Counted from the stretch's first letter, positions 32,597 to 42,917 are shown. The stretch is 64,000 nucleotides of DNA from Jeotgalibacillus sp. S-D1 (GCF_004358665.1 NZ_SMZR01000001.1:1-64000), one strand, 5' to 3'. Translations and numbers: made by a program. Notes: generated by a model from the letters alone, not told the origin.

Positions 32597-32713
32597 TGTG
32601 CTTTTAGGCTGACGCTTTCCGCAGGGACTTCGCTTGAGCCCTTCTCAGGCTTTGCCTTGCGGGATCTTAAGCGCTGTCACATCCTGCAGGAGCCGCCAAC
32701 TTCCGCTCCGTTC
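32597..32713. repeat. Dispersed palindromic element (copy 3)
   Basis: Same blocks as the copy at 55933-56048, in the opposite orientation: GACGCTTTCCGCAGGG, GCTTGAGCC, GCGGGATCTTAAGCGC, TCCTGCAGGAGCCGCC and ACTTCCGCTCC. A GAGACTGGGACAAA stretch near 32556 resembles the GGGACATAG at 55816 before the other copy, so the element may extend outward. Confidence 0.6.
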
Positions 32714-32729
32714 ACCTCGTATTTGCAAT

Positions 32730-32786
32730 AAAAATAGGCTCAATTCACATAACTTTTGGAGTTATGTGAAATGGGCCTATTTTTAG
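32730..32786. terminator. Very long hairpin after the aspartokinase gene
   Basis: Two 25-base arms (32730-32754 and 32760-32784) pair with one mismatch and one G-T pair around a 5-base loop; A-run on the left, T-run on the right. It can end the siderophore operon transcript or belong to the neighbouring repeat. Confidence 0.65.
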
Positions 32787-32838
32787 GGGTTGAATATCGA
32801 TGTTGTTAAATTATATAGCGTAAATTTTACAACGACAT

Positions 32839-32910
32839 TTCGACAGTTTAGATGGTTTGTTCTGCCGTTCTACTCAAAAGTTCTGCAACCTATAGCAAAA
32901 CTTCTGCATC
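32839..32910. repeat. 21-bp-phased short repeats, array 1
   Basis: The core TTCGAC/TTCTGC begins at 32839, 32860, 32881 and 32902, exactly 21 bases apart; the last two copies read GTTCTGCA and CTTCTGCA and are preceded by CAAAA-type stretches. No coding potential. Related to the array at 55629-55685. Confidence 0.6.
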
Positions 32911-32950
32911 TTACACTGGTTGCCGTCATTGATTATAGCAAAATGCTAAT

Positions 32951-35578
32951 TTAAACCCGGGGGTTTTTCCTCTTTCGCCAATTTAACCATCCCCATGCAG
33001 CAGTGATCAAACATGACAATATGGCGATGATTAAACAAATCATAAAATAGGGCGGATAATAAACGAACTCGATTTTATTGGGACCTTTATCAATTTCTGT
33101 GCCCAAAAAAGCAAAATTTGCTTCTAATAGCTCTTGTTTTTCACCGTTCACTTTTACTTGCCATCCGCGTTCGTATGGGATAGGTATCACAGCATGCGAA
33201 TTATTTTCGGTATTGTCAAAAAGGAGAGTAATCCGGTTGTCCCCTATATCAACTTGTTGATCCTGCTGAGTTGCTGAAGCGGTGATTTCATTTAACTTCT
33301 CGTAGTTTTCTCCATACAGCTCCAAATCCTCCAGCGTATAGCTGCCCTCCCGCATGCGAAGTGAGAGGGTTTCTGAACTGGATACACGTGCAGTTATATC
33401 GTTTACACCTGTCCGGTAAAGCGACTGATGCGATTTTCTAAGTGTTTGAAATTCGTTAATTTCCAGTCTGAACATAGGAGCCTGGCGATCATTATTTTCT
33501 AAATAAAAGGATAAATAAAGATCGATAAATTCTTTGGATTTACCGCCAACCTGTATATCCAGACCGCCTTTTTCACCGGTGACTTCCAGCTGCCCGTTTT
33601 TATAAGTGGCATTTACAGGTTTTATCGAAACATCTTCTAACAGGTTATTCTTCTGATTAAGTGTTTTTGGGTCTCCGGGGGCGTCTTTCACAACAATACC
33701 ATCAAGCATGGCATGTTCCCGGGACAGAATATCCGCTTTACTTACCAGATCCTCATCATATAGATTGCTGGTTGTTTTAATAAACGGCAGCGTATTTGTG
33801 TTTTCATAGATAATGTAATTGTCATTCTCAAGTATTTTCTTAAATCCATAAGGAACAACTTCCTCTTTATTCTTCTCATGCATCAGGTATTTCCCTCGAA
33901 GAAGACTGTAAAGATTAGACCGATCCCCCAGACCGGAATATCGGCTGACGCTTTCATGTCCCATATCGATTTCCATGTCATGGTAATAGAAAAATAAAAT
34001 ATTTTTGTTTTGAATGCTGGTATAAGAGCTTAACCCATTAAACTCTTGAATAACCGGTATATTATTTCGGTTATCATTGCCGCGCCAATCCATGCGGTAC
34101 AGTGCCTCGTCATCGCGCTGCTGAACCTGTTGGATAAGCTCCATTTGTTTTTTATTCATATAGTCTCCGCTTTGAAGGTAATCACGGGTAACCCCGTCTG
34201 CTCCTCCGTTTTCGGATAAAACGATTCGCTGATGATTATTCATAACGGTAATATTTCCGATGATAATCACTGCCATAAGCAAATATAAAACCGCTGATTT
34301 TCTTATCCACCCAAATAAAATAAATACAGCTGCAACTGCACCGGCCACCCAAAGAATGATGAAGCCTTTATTTGTCTCTTCACTGTAGGCAGTTAAAAAG
34401 TAGGAATCATAATATAACGCATACGTGATGATCGTAAGTGAAGCCGCTTTTAAAAACTCTTTTAATTTTATTTTCGATAGGAGCTGAAGACCCGCAGCTG
34501 TTGCACCTCCAATAGCAAAGTAAGCAAGGTATTCAAAACGGTTTCTAGGTGCAGAAAAACCGTTAAATACGCTGCCGGCCAGGGGACTAAAATGAAGAAT
34601 GATTAAGAAAAGACTAATAGCAGCAAATAATAGAAATAACTTATTTTTGTAAAACGATCCTACCCACATAAATAAAATAAAAATAGGGGGCACGAGAAGG
34701 GTCAGACTCGTAAATAATATATTGTCTGCAAAATTCCAGATTGGTACAAATTCTTCATACGGTGGACGGTAATTATTAAAATAGCCATATACTGCAGGTA
34801 CAAACCCGATGGATCCCATGCCAAACCCCAAAAGGCCGCCGAAAATATAATGCTTACATTGTATTTTAAAAGGAGTTTCTCCGTTCACAAGTTTAATAAC
34901 CGAACGGAATGCAATATAAATGGCAATAAAGATTAAATTAATATAAGCGAAATAAAAATTTGTAAAAATCATTCCGGCAACGGCCACAATAAACCATACA
35001 GGGTGTTTTTCCCTGATAATTTTTTCGACACCTAGAACAAGAAGAGGAACCCATAAAAAAGCGTCTGCAAAAAAGTCCCAATAAACGACATGCCGAAAGT
35101 AAATGGCACTGATTGCGTACAAAGAAGCCCCCGTAAACGCTGGGACTGCTGTCAGCTTCATATACCTGAAGACGGCGGTCGTTACCGTAATAATCAAAGT
35201 AACGCGCATCACACTGATCCATACGTTCGCCTGTGCCCAAAATAGCGCATCAGGTGAATGAATAAAACCCATTGAATCGAATAAATAAACAATAACGACA
35301 GAAAAAAGAAAAAAAATATTAGTAGAATAATAGTAGCCCAGCTGGCTGTATGTTCCAGCACCAATTCCAAAGGAAAATGAATAGAAAAAACTTCCATTGG
35401 TAAATTCGTTATACAATAATTCTTTAAATGGAGCGATTTGATTTAAACCGTCGTTAGGCCCAAGCATATAGCGGTCATCCCACCACTCATTCAAAAAGAA
35501 AAAATGAGAGAAAAAAGAAGCAGCAAAAGCTGCCAGCACCAGAAAAAGCGTTCTTTTAATTGTCATTGATTTCACCAT
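32951..35578 (-). CDS. yfhO: YfhO-family membrane glycosyltransferase
   Basis: 875 residues. The first half has about twelve hydrophobic segments in a GT-C-like layout with the family marks ndeWWDDRYMLGPNDGLNQIAPF near residues 30-50 and FSFGIGAGTYSQLGYYYSTN near 65-85; the second half is a large extracellular domain followed by a last membrane helix near the C-terminus. In Bacillus and Listeria YfhO moves GlcNAc from undecaprenyl phosphate onto lipoteichoic acid, working with CsbB and GtrA, and both are encoded here. Start is 35578, overlapping the gtrA stop, or the ATG at 35566, which has the better GGTGA site. Confidence 0.88.
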   Translation of the reverse strand: MVKSMTIKRTLFLVLAAFAASFFSHFFFLNEWWDDRYMLGPNDGLNQIAPFKELLYNEFTNGSFFYSFSFGIGAGTYSQLGYYYSTNIFFLFSVVIVYLFDSMGFIHSPDALFWAQANVWISVMRVTLIITVTTAVFRYMKLTAVPAFTGASLYAISAIYFRHVVYWDFFADAFLWVPLLVLGVEKIIREKHPVWFIVAVAGMIFTNFYFAYINLIFIAIYIAFRSVIKLVNGETPFKIQCKHYIFGGLLGFGMGSIGFVPAVYGYFNNYRPPYEEFVPIWNFADNILFTSLTLLVPPIFILFMWVGSFYKNKLFLLFAAISLFLIILHFSPLAGSVFNGFSAPRNRFEYLAYFAIGGATAAGLQLLSKIKLKEFLKAASLTIITYALYYDSYFLTAYSEETNKGFIILWVAGAVAAVFILFGWIRKSAVLYLLMAVIIIGNITVMNNHQRIVLSENGGADGVTRDYLQSGDYMNKKQMELIQQVQQRDDEALYRMDWRGNDNRNNIPVIQEFNGLSSYTSIQNKNILFFYYHDMEIDMGHESVSRYSGLGDRSNLYSLLRGKYLMHEKNKEEVVPYGFKKILENDNYIIYENTNTLPFIKTTSNLYDEDLVSKADILSREHAMLDGIVVKDAPGDPKTLNQKNNLLEDVSIKPVNATYKNGQLEVTGEKGGLDIQVGGKSKEFIDLYLSFYLENNDRQAPMFRLEINEFQTLRKSHQSLYRTGVNDITARVSSSETLSLRMREGSYTLEDLELYGENYEKLNEITASATQQDQQVDIGDNRITLLFDNTENNSHAVIPIPYERGWQVKVNGEKQELLEANFAFLGTEIDKGPNKIEFVYYPPYFMICLIIAILSCLITAAWGWLNWRKRKNPRV

Positions 35579-35952
35579 TACTTTTTTAGAATTTTTCCAG
35601 TTACCACAAATGTCACTGGGATAGTAAAAACAACAGCCGCTAAAGGGGCAATGTTGCTGTTCAGATTAAGCCATTCTACAAAAACAAAGACGAGAGAGGT
35701 AGACACGCCAATATTTACTAGCTGTGTTAAAGGAAACTGTAAAAATTTCACCAGAGTCGGCTTCACTTTGTAAGTGAAATATGTATTTAAAAAGAAAGAG
35801 ATAACAAGACTAATAATAAATCCTATAATATGCGATACCATATAATGCAGGTATAGTATGTTGTGGCACAGCAAAAAAACCAGATAGTAATTACCCGTAT
35901 TCAGCCCGCCTACAATGACAAATCTAGTGAACTCTGTATCGAGCCGCTTCAT
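35578..35952 (-). CDS. gtrA: GtrA-family flippase
   Basis: 124 residues with four membrane helices (FVIVGGLNTGNYYLVFLL, MVSHIIGFIISLVISFFLN, the segment near QLVNIGVSTSLVFVFV, and APLAAVVFTIPVTFVVTG), the GtrA fold. GtrA proteins are thought to flip undecaprenyl-phosphate-linked sugars. The frame is open to 36051, but GGAGG places the start at 35952, inside the csbB 3' end (29-base overlap). The last part overlaps the yfhO start. Confidence 0.88.
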   Translation of the reverse strand: MKRLDTEFTRFVIVGGLNTGNYYLVFLLCHNILYLHYMVSHIIGFIISLVISFFLNTYFTYKVKPTLVKFLQFPLTQLVNIGVSTSLVFVFVEWLNLNSNIAPLAAVVFTIPVTFVVTGKILKK

Positions 35953-36907
35953 TTCTTTCCTCCTGACTTTCCTCCCGTACATTGGTATCCTGAACGAGAT
36001 AATGCGGACGCTGTTTGGCCTCATAATAAATTCGTCCAATGTACTCTCCAATTATACCAAGACTGAATAAATGGAGTCCTCCAAGAAAAAGAACAGCTGA
36101 AATGGTAGTGAAGTAGCCGGGAACACTTACACCTTCACGAAATACCTGCACGAACATGATAGTGATATATACGAGGGACAGCAATAAAATCGAAATCCCC
36201 ATATACAAACAAATCCGCAGCGGTTTTAGATTAAAGGAAATCATTCCATCTATCCCGTAGTTTACCAGACCGCTCAGCGACCATTTTGAATCTCCTTTTT
36301 GGCGCTGAACATTTTCATAATGGATAATTTTCTGGTCGTAGCCGATCCAGGAAAACAGGCCTTTTGAAAAACGATTTCCTTCTTTTAGCTTCAGCATCGC
36401 ATCGACAGCCCGTCTGCTGAGTAACCGGAAATCTCCCACCCCATTTTTAAGGTCCACATCCACTAATTTATTAATAATTACATAATACAGTTTTGAAAGG
36501 CTGGTGCGGAGCTTTGAATCTCCTTTTCTGTTGCGCTGGGCAATTACCTGATCAAAGCCTTCTTCAAATCCCTCCAGCATGTCCGGAATTAAAGATACCG
36601 GATGCTGAAGATCAGCGTCAATGATAATGATGGCATCACCTTTTGCATGCTCCAGCCCTGCAAGCAATGCGGCTTCCTTCCCAAAATTCCGGGTAAATGA
36701 GATGTATTTTACCTCTTCAAACTGATCCGCTAAGTCCTGCAGAATAAAAAGCGTATTGTCGCTGCTTCCATCATCGATGAAAAGTATTTCATATTGGTAA
36801 TCAAGCATGTCAAATTCTCTTCGCAATTCATCATGAATAAGCGGCACATTCTCAGCTTCATTAAATGCCGGTATAATAAATGATACAAGTGGCTGCAATT
36901 CCTTCAT
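35924..36907 (-). CDS. csbB: CsbB-type glycosyltransferase (undecaprenyl phosphate GlcNAc transferase)
   Basis: 327 residues, GT2 family of the DPM1/CsbB kind. Catalytic domain about residues 1-230: SFIIPAFNEAENVPL, FIDDGSSDNTL, SFTRNFGKEAALLAG, the DXD motif IIDADLQHP and the QRNRKGDSKLR stretch; two membrane helices follow near 235-300. CsbB charges undecaprenyl phosphate with GlcNAc for lipoteichoic acid modification. The start at 36907 has GGAGGAG; the longer frame lacks a site. A sigma-B-type promoter lies about 110 bases upstream, matching the general-stress control known for csbB. Confidence 0.9.
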   Translation of the reverse strand: MKELQPLVSFIIPAFNEAENVPLIHDELRREFDMLDYQYEILFIDDGSSDNTLFILQDLADQFEEVKYISFTRNFGKEAALLAGLEHAKGDAIIIIDADLQHPVSLIPDMLEGFEEGFDQVIAQRNRKGDSKLRTSLSKLYYVIINKLVDVDLKNGVGDFRLLSRRAVDAMLKLKEGNRFSKGLFSWIGYDQKIIHYENVQRQKGDSKWSLSGLVNYGIDGMISFNLKPLRICLYMGISILLLSLVYITIMFVQVFREGVSVPGYFTTISAVLFLGGLHLFSLGIIGEYIGRIYYEAKQRPHYLVQDTNVREESQEERNEAARYRVH

Positions 36908-37022
36908 AGCTGCTCCTCCAGTAAATGAATATATGCTTATTTCTTGAGTATCAGTCTCTAAGGCATTTGAGCAAGCGTCCGCTGGTAAGGCGTTCCTTGA
37001 ACATTCAGCTCTTCCCATTAAT

Positions 37023-37048
37023 ATTCCCTTAGACCAGAGCTGTGAAAC
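37023..37048 (-). promoter_or_regulatory. Sigma-B-type promoter of csbB-gtrA-yfhO
   Basis: On the minus strand GTTTCA (37048-37043), a 14-base spacer, then GGGAAT (37028-37023), against the sigma-B consensus GTTTAA-N12-15-GGGWAW. Confidence 0.65.
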
Positions 37049-37252
37049 GCTTAATACTTAAGCCTAAGTGATCGGACTGGTTAAGACGGAAGACGGCTAA
37101 TTGCGATCCCTTATAAACTTACTATATAAGTATAAAGGTATTTTATAGAAAATGTAAAAAATGATTCATTAAGTTACCAGGTTTTGAAAAGATTGGAGTT
37201 ATTGTGAACAAATAATGGTAAGGAGGGTAGGAAGTGATAGCGCCATAACAGG

Positions 37253-37287
37253 AGAAATCCCTCATTCAGTGAATGAGGGATTTTTAA
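37253..37287. terminator. Terminator downstream of pckA
   Basis: Arms AAATCCCTCATTCA and TGAATGAGGGATTT form a near-perfect hairpin, with T-rich flanks on both sides, just past the pckA stop. Confidence 0.8.
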
Positions 37288-37292
37288 ATAAA

Positions 37293-38885
37293 TTATACTT
37301 TTGGTCCGCCAAGTTTAACAATTTTCTCATCAACATTGGTGAACTTTTTGAAGTTTTCTTTAAATTTTATCGCAAGCTCAAGCGCTTTTTCTTCATACGC
37401 CTTTTCTGAAGGCCATGCAAACCGGGGGACAAGAACATCATCCGGAACCCCTGGAACATGCAGAGGCGTTTCAAGTCCAAACAGGCCATTTTGAGAAGTT
37501 TCTGCGTTAGTAAGCTCACCTTGCAGGGCTGCGCGGACCATTGCCCGAGTATAAGCAAGCTTCATGCGTGTGCCTGTTCCATAAGCGCCGCCGGTCCATC
37601 CGGTATTAACCAGGAAGACTTGAACATCATGTTCCTCCATCTTTCGTCCAAGCATTTCTGCATATACTGTTGGGCGAAGAGGGAGAAATGGTGAGCCGAA
37701 ACAAGTTGAAAACGTAGCTTCCGGTTCCGTTATTCCGCGCTCCGTACCCGCAAGTTTAGACGTATAACCGCTTAGGAAATGGTACATGGCCTGCTCTTTT
37801 GTTAATTTAGAAATTGGAGGCAGGACACCAAACGCATCTGCTGTTAAAAAGACGATCGTATTAGGATGACCCGCAAGACTCGGATCCACAATATTGGAAA
37901 TAGCCTGTATCGGATAAGCAGCACGTGTATTTTCTGTTAAGGAAGAATCATTGTAATCAGCAACTTTTGTGTCTGGGTCAAGCACCACATTCTCAAGAAC
38001 AGATCCGAAACGGATCGCGTCAAAAATCTGAGGTTCTTTTTCTCTTGAAAGTTGAATGCATTTTGCATAACAGCCGCCTTCGATATTAAACACGCCGTTA
38101 TCTGACCAGCCGTGTTCATCATCTCCGATCAGCCGGCGGTCTGCGTCAGCAGAAAGAGTCGTTTTACCCGTTCCGGATAAGCCGAAGAACAGAGCCACAT
38201 CTCCTTCAGGGCCGACATTTGCTGAACAATGCATTGGCAGGATATCTTTTTGGGGCAATATATAGTTCATAACGGAGAATATTGATTTTTTCATTTCACC
38301 CGCATACTCAGTGCCGCCTATAAGGATGGTTCTTTTTTCAAATGAAACAATAATAAATGTTTCTGAACGTGTCCCGTCCGTTTTCGGGTCAGCTTTAAAA
38401 GAAGGGGCAGACAGGACGGTAAAAGGCTGTTCCATCGAGCTTTCCCATTGATCTCCTTCTGTGGGACGGATAAAAAGCTGGTGGGCAAATAAATTGTGCC
38501 ACGCACGCTGATTCACTACACGAATTGGCAATCTGGATGATTCATCCGCTCCGGCAAAACCTTCAAAAACAAATACTTCATCTAAATCCTGCAGGTGGTT
38601 CATCACTTTTGTGTACAGGCGGTCAAATGCTTCAACCGAAATAGGCTGATTAACAGGTCCCCAGTCTACAAGCTCTTTTGTAGCCGGTTCATTTACTGTA
38701 TATTTATCTTTAGGTGATCGACCTGTATAGGTCCCTGTTTCTGCTTTTATCGCGCCTGAGGAAGTAAGTGTTCCTTCGTTGCGCTCCAAAATCTTTTCTA
38801 CTAATTTTGGTACAGAAAGGTTGCGGTGGACGTGGTCCTTTGTTAATAATTCATGTAAATCAGTTGTTTTGCGAATAGTATTCAT
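37293..38885 (-). CDS. pckA: Phosphoenolpyruvate carboxykinase (ATP) PckA
   Basis: 530 residues, normal for the ATP-dependent enzyme. It makes PEP from oxaloacetate in gluconeogenesis. Visible: TGRSPKDKY near residue 50, the kinase-1a P-loop [13 protein letters not shown] near 237, [21 protein letters not shown] near 255 with metal and substrate ligands, and [13 protein letters not shown] near 345; the C-terminal [12 protein letters not shown] is also typical. The start has GGTGGGGA. It is divergent from metK, a conserved Bacillus arrangement. Confidence 0.97.
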   Translation of the reverse strand: MNTIRKTTDLHELLTKDHVHRNLSVPKLVEKILERNEGTLTSSGAIKAETGTYTGRSPKDKYTVNEPATKELVDWGPVNQPISVEAFDRLYTKVMNHLQDLDEVFVFEGFAGADESSRLPIRVVNQRAWHNLFAHQLFIRPTEGDQWESSMEQPFTVLSAPSFKADPKTDGTRSETFIIVSFEKRTILIGGTEYAGEMKKSIFSVMNYILPQKDILPMHCSANVGPEGDVALFFGLSGTGKTTLSADADRRLIGDDEHGWSDNGVFNIEGGCYAKCIQLSREKEPQIFDAIRFGSVLENVVLDPDTKVADYNDSSLTENTRAAYPIQAISNIVDPSLAGHPNTIVFLTADAFGVLPPISKLTKEQAMYHFLSGYTSKLAGTERGITEPEATFSTCFGSPFLPLRPTVYAEMLGRKMEEHDVQVFLVNTGWTGGAYGTGTRMKLAYTRAMVRAALQGELTNAETSQNGLFGLETPLHVPGVPDDVLVPRFAWPSEKAYEEKALELAIKFKENFKKFTNVDEKIVKLGGPKV

Positions 38886-38939
38886 TATTGATTCCCCACC
38901 CTTTATTCAAAAATGGTCATGCATCCTTTATTCCAAATT

Positions 38940-38967
38940 AGTATAACACATTCATATTAATAGTCTA
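38940..38967 (-). promoter_or_regulatory. Candidate promoter of pckA
   Basis: On the minus strand TAGACT, 16-base spacer, TATACT. It leaves a leader of about 48 bases before pckA. Confidence 0.45.
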
Positions 38968-39026
38968 TACTAATTCGGATAAATTCAGCTTATGCGATCT
39001 TTCTTTCTTATCTCGTTAATTGCCGG

Positions 39027-39055
39027 TTGACATCGAACCGCAGTTTACGTATGAT
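39027..39055 (+). promoter_or_regulatory. Promoter of metK
   Basis: TTGACA at 39027-39032, 17-base spacer, TATGAT at 39050-39055, about 15 bases before the S-box element. Confidence 0.75.
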
Positions 39056-39071
39056 AGTTTTTTGAACGGAT

Positions 39072-39216
39072 ACTCTTATCCCGAGCTGGTGGAGGGACAG
39101 GCCCTATGAAACCCAGCAACCTGCTCTGCAAAAAAGCTGTAACAGCTTTTGCGATTCACTCAAATGGAGCGAAGGTGCTAACCTGTAGCAAGGCTATGTC
39201 CTTGAACGATAAGAGT
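39072..39216 (+). ncRNA. SAM-I (S-box) riboswitch
   Basis: P1 pairs ACTCTTATC (39072-39080) with GATAAGAGT (39208-39216). Inside are the S-box marks: CGAGCTGGTGGAGGGACAG, GCCCTATGAAACCCAGCAAC, a variable P3 arm and GGTGCTAACCTG with GCAAGG. High SAM would favour the downstream terminator and lower MetK, which makes SAM. Confidence 0.97.
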
Positions 39217-39232
39217 GAAAGGCACTTAACAC

Positions 39233-39270
39233 AAAACCTTTCCTCAGACTACATGGGGAAGGGTTTCTTT
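39233..39270 (+). terminator. Regulated terminator of the S-box leader
   Basis: AAACCTTTCCTC/GGGGAAGGGTTT hairpin followed by CTTTTAT, between the aptamer and metK. Confidence 0.85.
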
Positions 39271-39371
39271 TATATCGTGCCATGACTTGGATGATCTACA
39301 GAAGGTTAATGTTCGATCACTAAGGGTAATGAGTACCGTCCAACATATACGCTTCACAAGGAGGAGACACT

Positions 39372-40571
39372 ATGTCAACAAAACGTCATTTGTTTACGTC
39401 TGAGTCTGTAACGGAAGGACACCCAGACAAAATTTGTGATCAAATTTCAGATTCTATTCTGGATGCTATTTTAAAGGATGATCCAAATGCCCGTGTAGCA
39501 TGTGAGACATCTGTAACAACGGGGCTTGTACTCGTAGCTGGAGAAATTTCAACTTCTACGTATGTGGATATTCCAAAAATTGTTCGGGAAACAATTAAAG
39601 GAATTGGCTATACTCGTGCAAAATATGGTTTTGATGCTGAAACTTGTGCAGTCTTAACATCCATTGACGAACAGTCAGCGGATATTGCTGCAGGGGTTGA
39701 CCGGGCGCTTGAAGACCGAGAAAGTTCAATGTCTGATGCAGAAATTGAATCAATCGGAGCGGGAGACCAGGGTTTGATGTTCGGCTTTGCCTGCAATGAA
39801 ACAGCGGAATTAATGCCGCTTCCAATTTCGTTGGCACATAAGATATCCCGCCGTCTGACTGAAGTGCGCAAAGAAGAAATTCTTCCTTATCTTCGTCCGG
39901 ATGGAAAAACCCAGGTAACAGTAGAATATGATGAAAACAACAAACCAGTTCGTATTGATACCATTGTTATTTCAACTCAGCACCACCCGGAGGTCAGCCT
40001 TGAGCAAATTCAGCGCAACCTTAAAGAACATGTCATCAAACCGGTAGTTCCTGCTCATCTAATTGATGAACATACAAAATACTTCATCAACCCAACCGGC
40101 CGCTTTGTTATCGGCGGACCACAAGGAGATGCAGGACTGACAGGGCGTAAAATTATTGTTGATACTTACGGCGGCTATGCACGTCACGGCGGCGGTGCGT
40201 TCTCCGGCAAGGATGCAACGAAAGTGGACCGTTCAGGCGCTTATGCAGCCCGCTATGTAGCAAAAAATCTTGTTGCAGCAGGTCTTGCAGATAAATGTGA
40301 AGTTCAGCTTGCCTACGCAATCGGTGTAGCACAGCCGGTATCGATTTCAATCGATACATTTGGTACAGGTGCAGCTGAAGAAGATGTACTGATTGAACTT
40401 GTACGAAATAATTTTGATCTTCGCCCGGCAGGCATTATTAAAATGCTGGATCTTCGCCGTCCAATTTACAAACAGACTGCGGCTTACGGACACTTTGGAC
40501 GTAACGACCTTGATCTTCCTTGGGAGCAGACTGATAAAGCTGAAATTCTTAAAGCACAAGCAATCCGATAA
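39372..40571 (+). CDS. metK: S-adenosylmethionine synthase MetK
   Basis: 399 residues. It makes SAM from methionine and ATP. Signatures: [16 protein letters not shown] at the N-terminus, [12 protein letters not shown] near residue 127, [21 protein letters not shown] near 240 and [19 protein letters not shown] near 269. GGAGGAG precedes the ATG. Controlled by the S-box in its leader. Confidence 0.98.
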   Translation: MSTKRHLFTSESVTEGHPDKICDQISDSILDAILKDDPNARVACETSVTTGLVLVAGEISTSTYVDIPKIVRETIKGIGYTRAKYGFDAETCAVLTSIDEQSADIAAGVDRALEDRESSMSDAEIESIGAGDQGLMFGFACNETAELMPLPISLAHKISRRLTEVRKEEILPYLRPDGKTQVTVEYDENNKPVRIDTIVISTQHHPEVSLEQIQRNLKEHVIKPVVPAHLIDEHTKYFINPTGRFVIGGPQGDAGLTGRKIIVDTYGGYARHGGGAFSGKDATKVDRSGAYAARYVAKNLVAAGLADKCEVQLAYAIGVAQPVSISIDTFGTGAAEEDVLIELVRNNFDLRPAGIIKMLDLRRPIYKQTAAYGHFGRNDLDLPWEQTDKAEILKAQAIR

Positions 40572-40583
40572 ATCTTTGTGAGG

Positions 40584-40611
40584 CAGCCAGTCTTAAACCT
40601 GGCTGTCTTTT
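40584..40611 (+). terminator. Terminator of metK
   Basis: CAGCCAG/CTGGCTG hairpin followed by TCTTTTA. Confidence 0.8.
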
Positions 40612-40784
40612 ATCATTAGGCAGTAGAAAATACAGAAGTCAGGTGTTACAATTTTTAATACTACCACCAGCAGCCTGTCATTATCGCTATGCGATCTGCA
40701 GTTGGCTGCAATCCTCATCTTACAAATCCTCTTTACGTTCTTCGAAACATTTCCCATCACTTACTCATTTAGGAGGTTGCATCA

Positions 40785-42917
40785 TTGACAACAGTTATAT
40801 TAGCAGAAAAACCTTCCCAGGCTAAAAGCTATGCGGAAGCATTTTCGAACGCAAAAAAGCAGGATGGATATTTTGAAATTGCAGATCCGCTTTTTAACGG
40901 ACAAGCCATTATCACATGGGGATTCGGCCACTTAGTTTCCCTTGAAGAGCCACATGCCTACAGATCAGATTGGAAAAAGTGGAAGCTGGATCTGCTGCCT
41001 ATGATTCCTGAAACTTTTCGTTTTACCGTACCTTATGATAAAAAAAAGCAATTTGGAATCGTTAAAAAGCTGCTCCACAGGGCGGATCGAATCGTTGTGG
41101 CAACGGATAGTGACCGCGAGGGAGAAAATATCGCCCGCTCCATTATTGAACATGCAGGAATGGGCAGCAAGCCAACCAAACGTCTGTGGATCAATTCGCT
41201 AGAAAAAGATGTTATCAGACAAGGATTCGAATCATTGAAGGAAGGATCCGATTATCTGCCTTTATATAAAGAGGCGCAAACGCGCCAGATCAGCGACTGG
41301 ATTGTTGGCATGAATTTATCGAGGTTATATACGCTTCTTCTGCAAAAAAAAGGAATAGACGGTCCTTTTAGTGTGGGGAGAGTGCAGACCCCAACGCTTT
41401 ATATGATTTGGCAGCGGCACCATGAGATCGAGCATTTTAAACCAGAACCATTTTTTGACTTAGTCGCCCAGGTTCACACAGCTGACGGGAAATTTACCGC
41501 TAAAAATGATGAACGGTTTAAAACAAATGAAGAAGCGATTCACAAATTGGAACAGCATTCCATTAAACCGAATCAGCTTACCAAGAGTGAAATTATCAAG
41601 GCTGAAAAAAAGAAGAAAAAAGCGCAGGCGCCGAGTTTGCACAGCTTATCTTCCCTGCAGGCAAACATGAACCGCAGGTTTAAATACAGCCCTTCTGCTG
41701 TATTAAAAACGGTTCAGAATTTATATGAAAAAAAGATCGTGTCTTACCCGCGAACGGATTGTACCTACATTACAAACAATGAATTCAGCTATCTTAAAAA
41801 TCAGCTTGATAAAATGAAAACAAGTGCCGGAGCGGAATTTGAGACTTATTATGAACGGCCGCGCCCGAAATATGTTCAGGACAGCAAGGTTCAGGAGCAT
41901 TATGCGTTAATTCCGACTAAAAAAGTTCTCACCGCAGCTCAAATATCGGCACTCGCTCCACAGGAACGGAATGTCTATTTAGAAGTTTTAAAAAGCGCAC
42001 TGGCTATGTTTCATGACGATTATCATTACGAAGAAACCAAAATTGAAGTGTCGGTTAATAAGCTGATTTTTAAAGCGAGCGGGAAAGTGGAAATAAAAAA
42101 AGGATGGAAAGAGCTTTTCGGCCAGGAGAAACAGTCCAAAGACAAAGAAGAAGCTACCCTCCCAAATGTATCAAAGGGACAGCCGGCAGATTCAAAGGTT
42201 GCACCAAAGGAAGGCGTAACGAAACCGCCAAAGCCATATACAGAAGGTAATCTGATTACCATGATGAAAACAGCAGGTAAAACAGTGGAGGATGAGAAGG
42301 CCCAGGCCATTTTAAAAGAAACTGAGGGGATCGGTACAGAGGCAACCCGCGCTGCCATCATTGAGACCTTAAAAAAACAGCAGTACATATCCATAACAAA
42401 AAATATCGTTGCAGTGACACAAAAAGGAATCACCCTTTGCCGTGTAATTGAAGGGACCCTGCTGAGCAGTCCCGAAATGACTGCAAAATGGGAGGCCTAT
42501 CTAAAAAAAATCGGCAGGCGGCAGGGAAGTCAGGAGGCATTCCTTCAAAATATTCAAAAGTTCGTGCTGCACCTGCTGCAGACAGCACCAGATAAAATTG
42601 AAGGTACAGCATTGCAAAAATCAGAAAAAGAACGTCCCTCTGCTGAAGAGGTTGCAAGGTGCCCGGCGTGCAAAACAGGCGCCATTAAAGACAGAGGGAA
42701 ATTTTATGGATGCTCAGAGTACGCATCCGGCTGCAAGCAGACATTCCCAAAAGCATTATTAAGTAAACGATTGTCACCAGCGCAAATAAAAGCTTTGTGT
42801 GAAAAAGGAAAGACCACTATTTTAAAAGGATTTAAAAGCAAGGGTGGAAAACGCTTCAGCGCGGCACTGCTCTTTAAGAATGGCAAAATTGAATTTGAAT
42901 TTTCATCAAATAAATAA
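40785..42917 (+). CDS. topB: DNA topoisomerase III TopB
   Basis: 710 residues, type IA topoisomerase. It passes single strands and decatenates DNA. Toprim domain at the N-terminus with VILAEKPSQAKSYAEAF and VVATDSDREGENIAR (Glu plus DxDxE metal site); FSVGRVQTPTLYMIWQR near residue 197; active-site Tyr321 in SYPRTDCTYI; a C-terminal zinc-ribbon-like part CPACKTGAIKD with GCSEYASGC. The start is TTG behind AGGAGG. It ends at a hairpin that resembles the 3' end of the antiporter gene at 49120. Confidence 0.95.
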   Translation: MTTVILAEKPSQAKSYAEAFSNAKKQDGYFEIADPLFNGQAIITWGFGHLVSLEEPHAYRSDWKKWKLDLLPMIPETFRFTVPYDKKKQFGIVKKLLHRADRIVVATDSDREGENIARSIIEHAGMGSKPTKRLWINSLEKDVIRQGFESLKEGSDYLPLYKEAQTRQISDWIVGMNLSRLYTLLLQKKGIDGPFSVGRVQTPTLYMIWQRHHEIEHFKPEPFFDLVAQVHTADGKFTAKNDERFKTNEEAIHKLEQHSIKPNQLTKSEIIKAEKKKKKAQAPSLHSLSSLQANMNRRFKYSPSAVLKTVQNLYEKKIVSYPRTDCTYITNNEFSYLKNQLDKMKTSAGAEFETYYERPRPKYVQDSKVQEHYALIPTKKVLTAAQISALAPQERNVYLEVLKSALAMFHDDYHYEETKIEVSVNKLIFKASGKVEIKKGWKELFGQEKQSKDKEEATLPNVSKGQPADSKVAPKEGVTKPPKPYTEGNLITMMKTAGKTVEDEKAQAILKETEGIGTEATRAAIIETLKKQQYISITKNIVAVTQKGITLCRVIEGTLLSSPEMTAKWEAYLKKIGRRQGSQEAFLQNIQKFVLHLLQTAPDKIEGTALQKSEKERPSAEEVARCPACKTGAIKDRGKFYGCSEYASGCKQTFPKALLSKRLSPAQIKALCEKGKTTILKGFKSKGGKRFSAALLFKNGKIEFEFSSNK

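Noticed and set aside
32531-32950. Transposase or phage remnant near the repeats
   Set aside because: No frame of useful length or recognisable motif; only non-coding repeats and hairpins.
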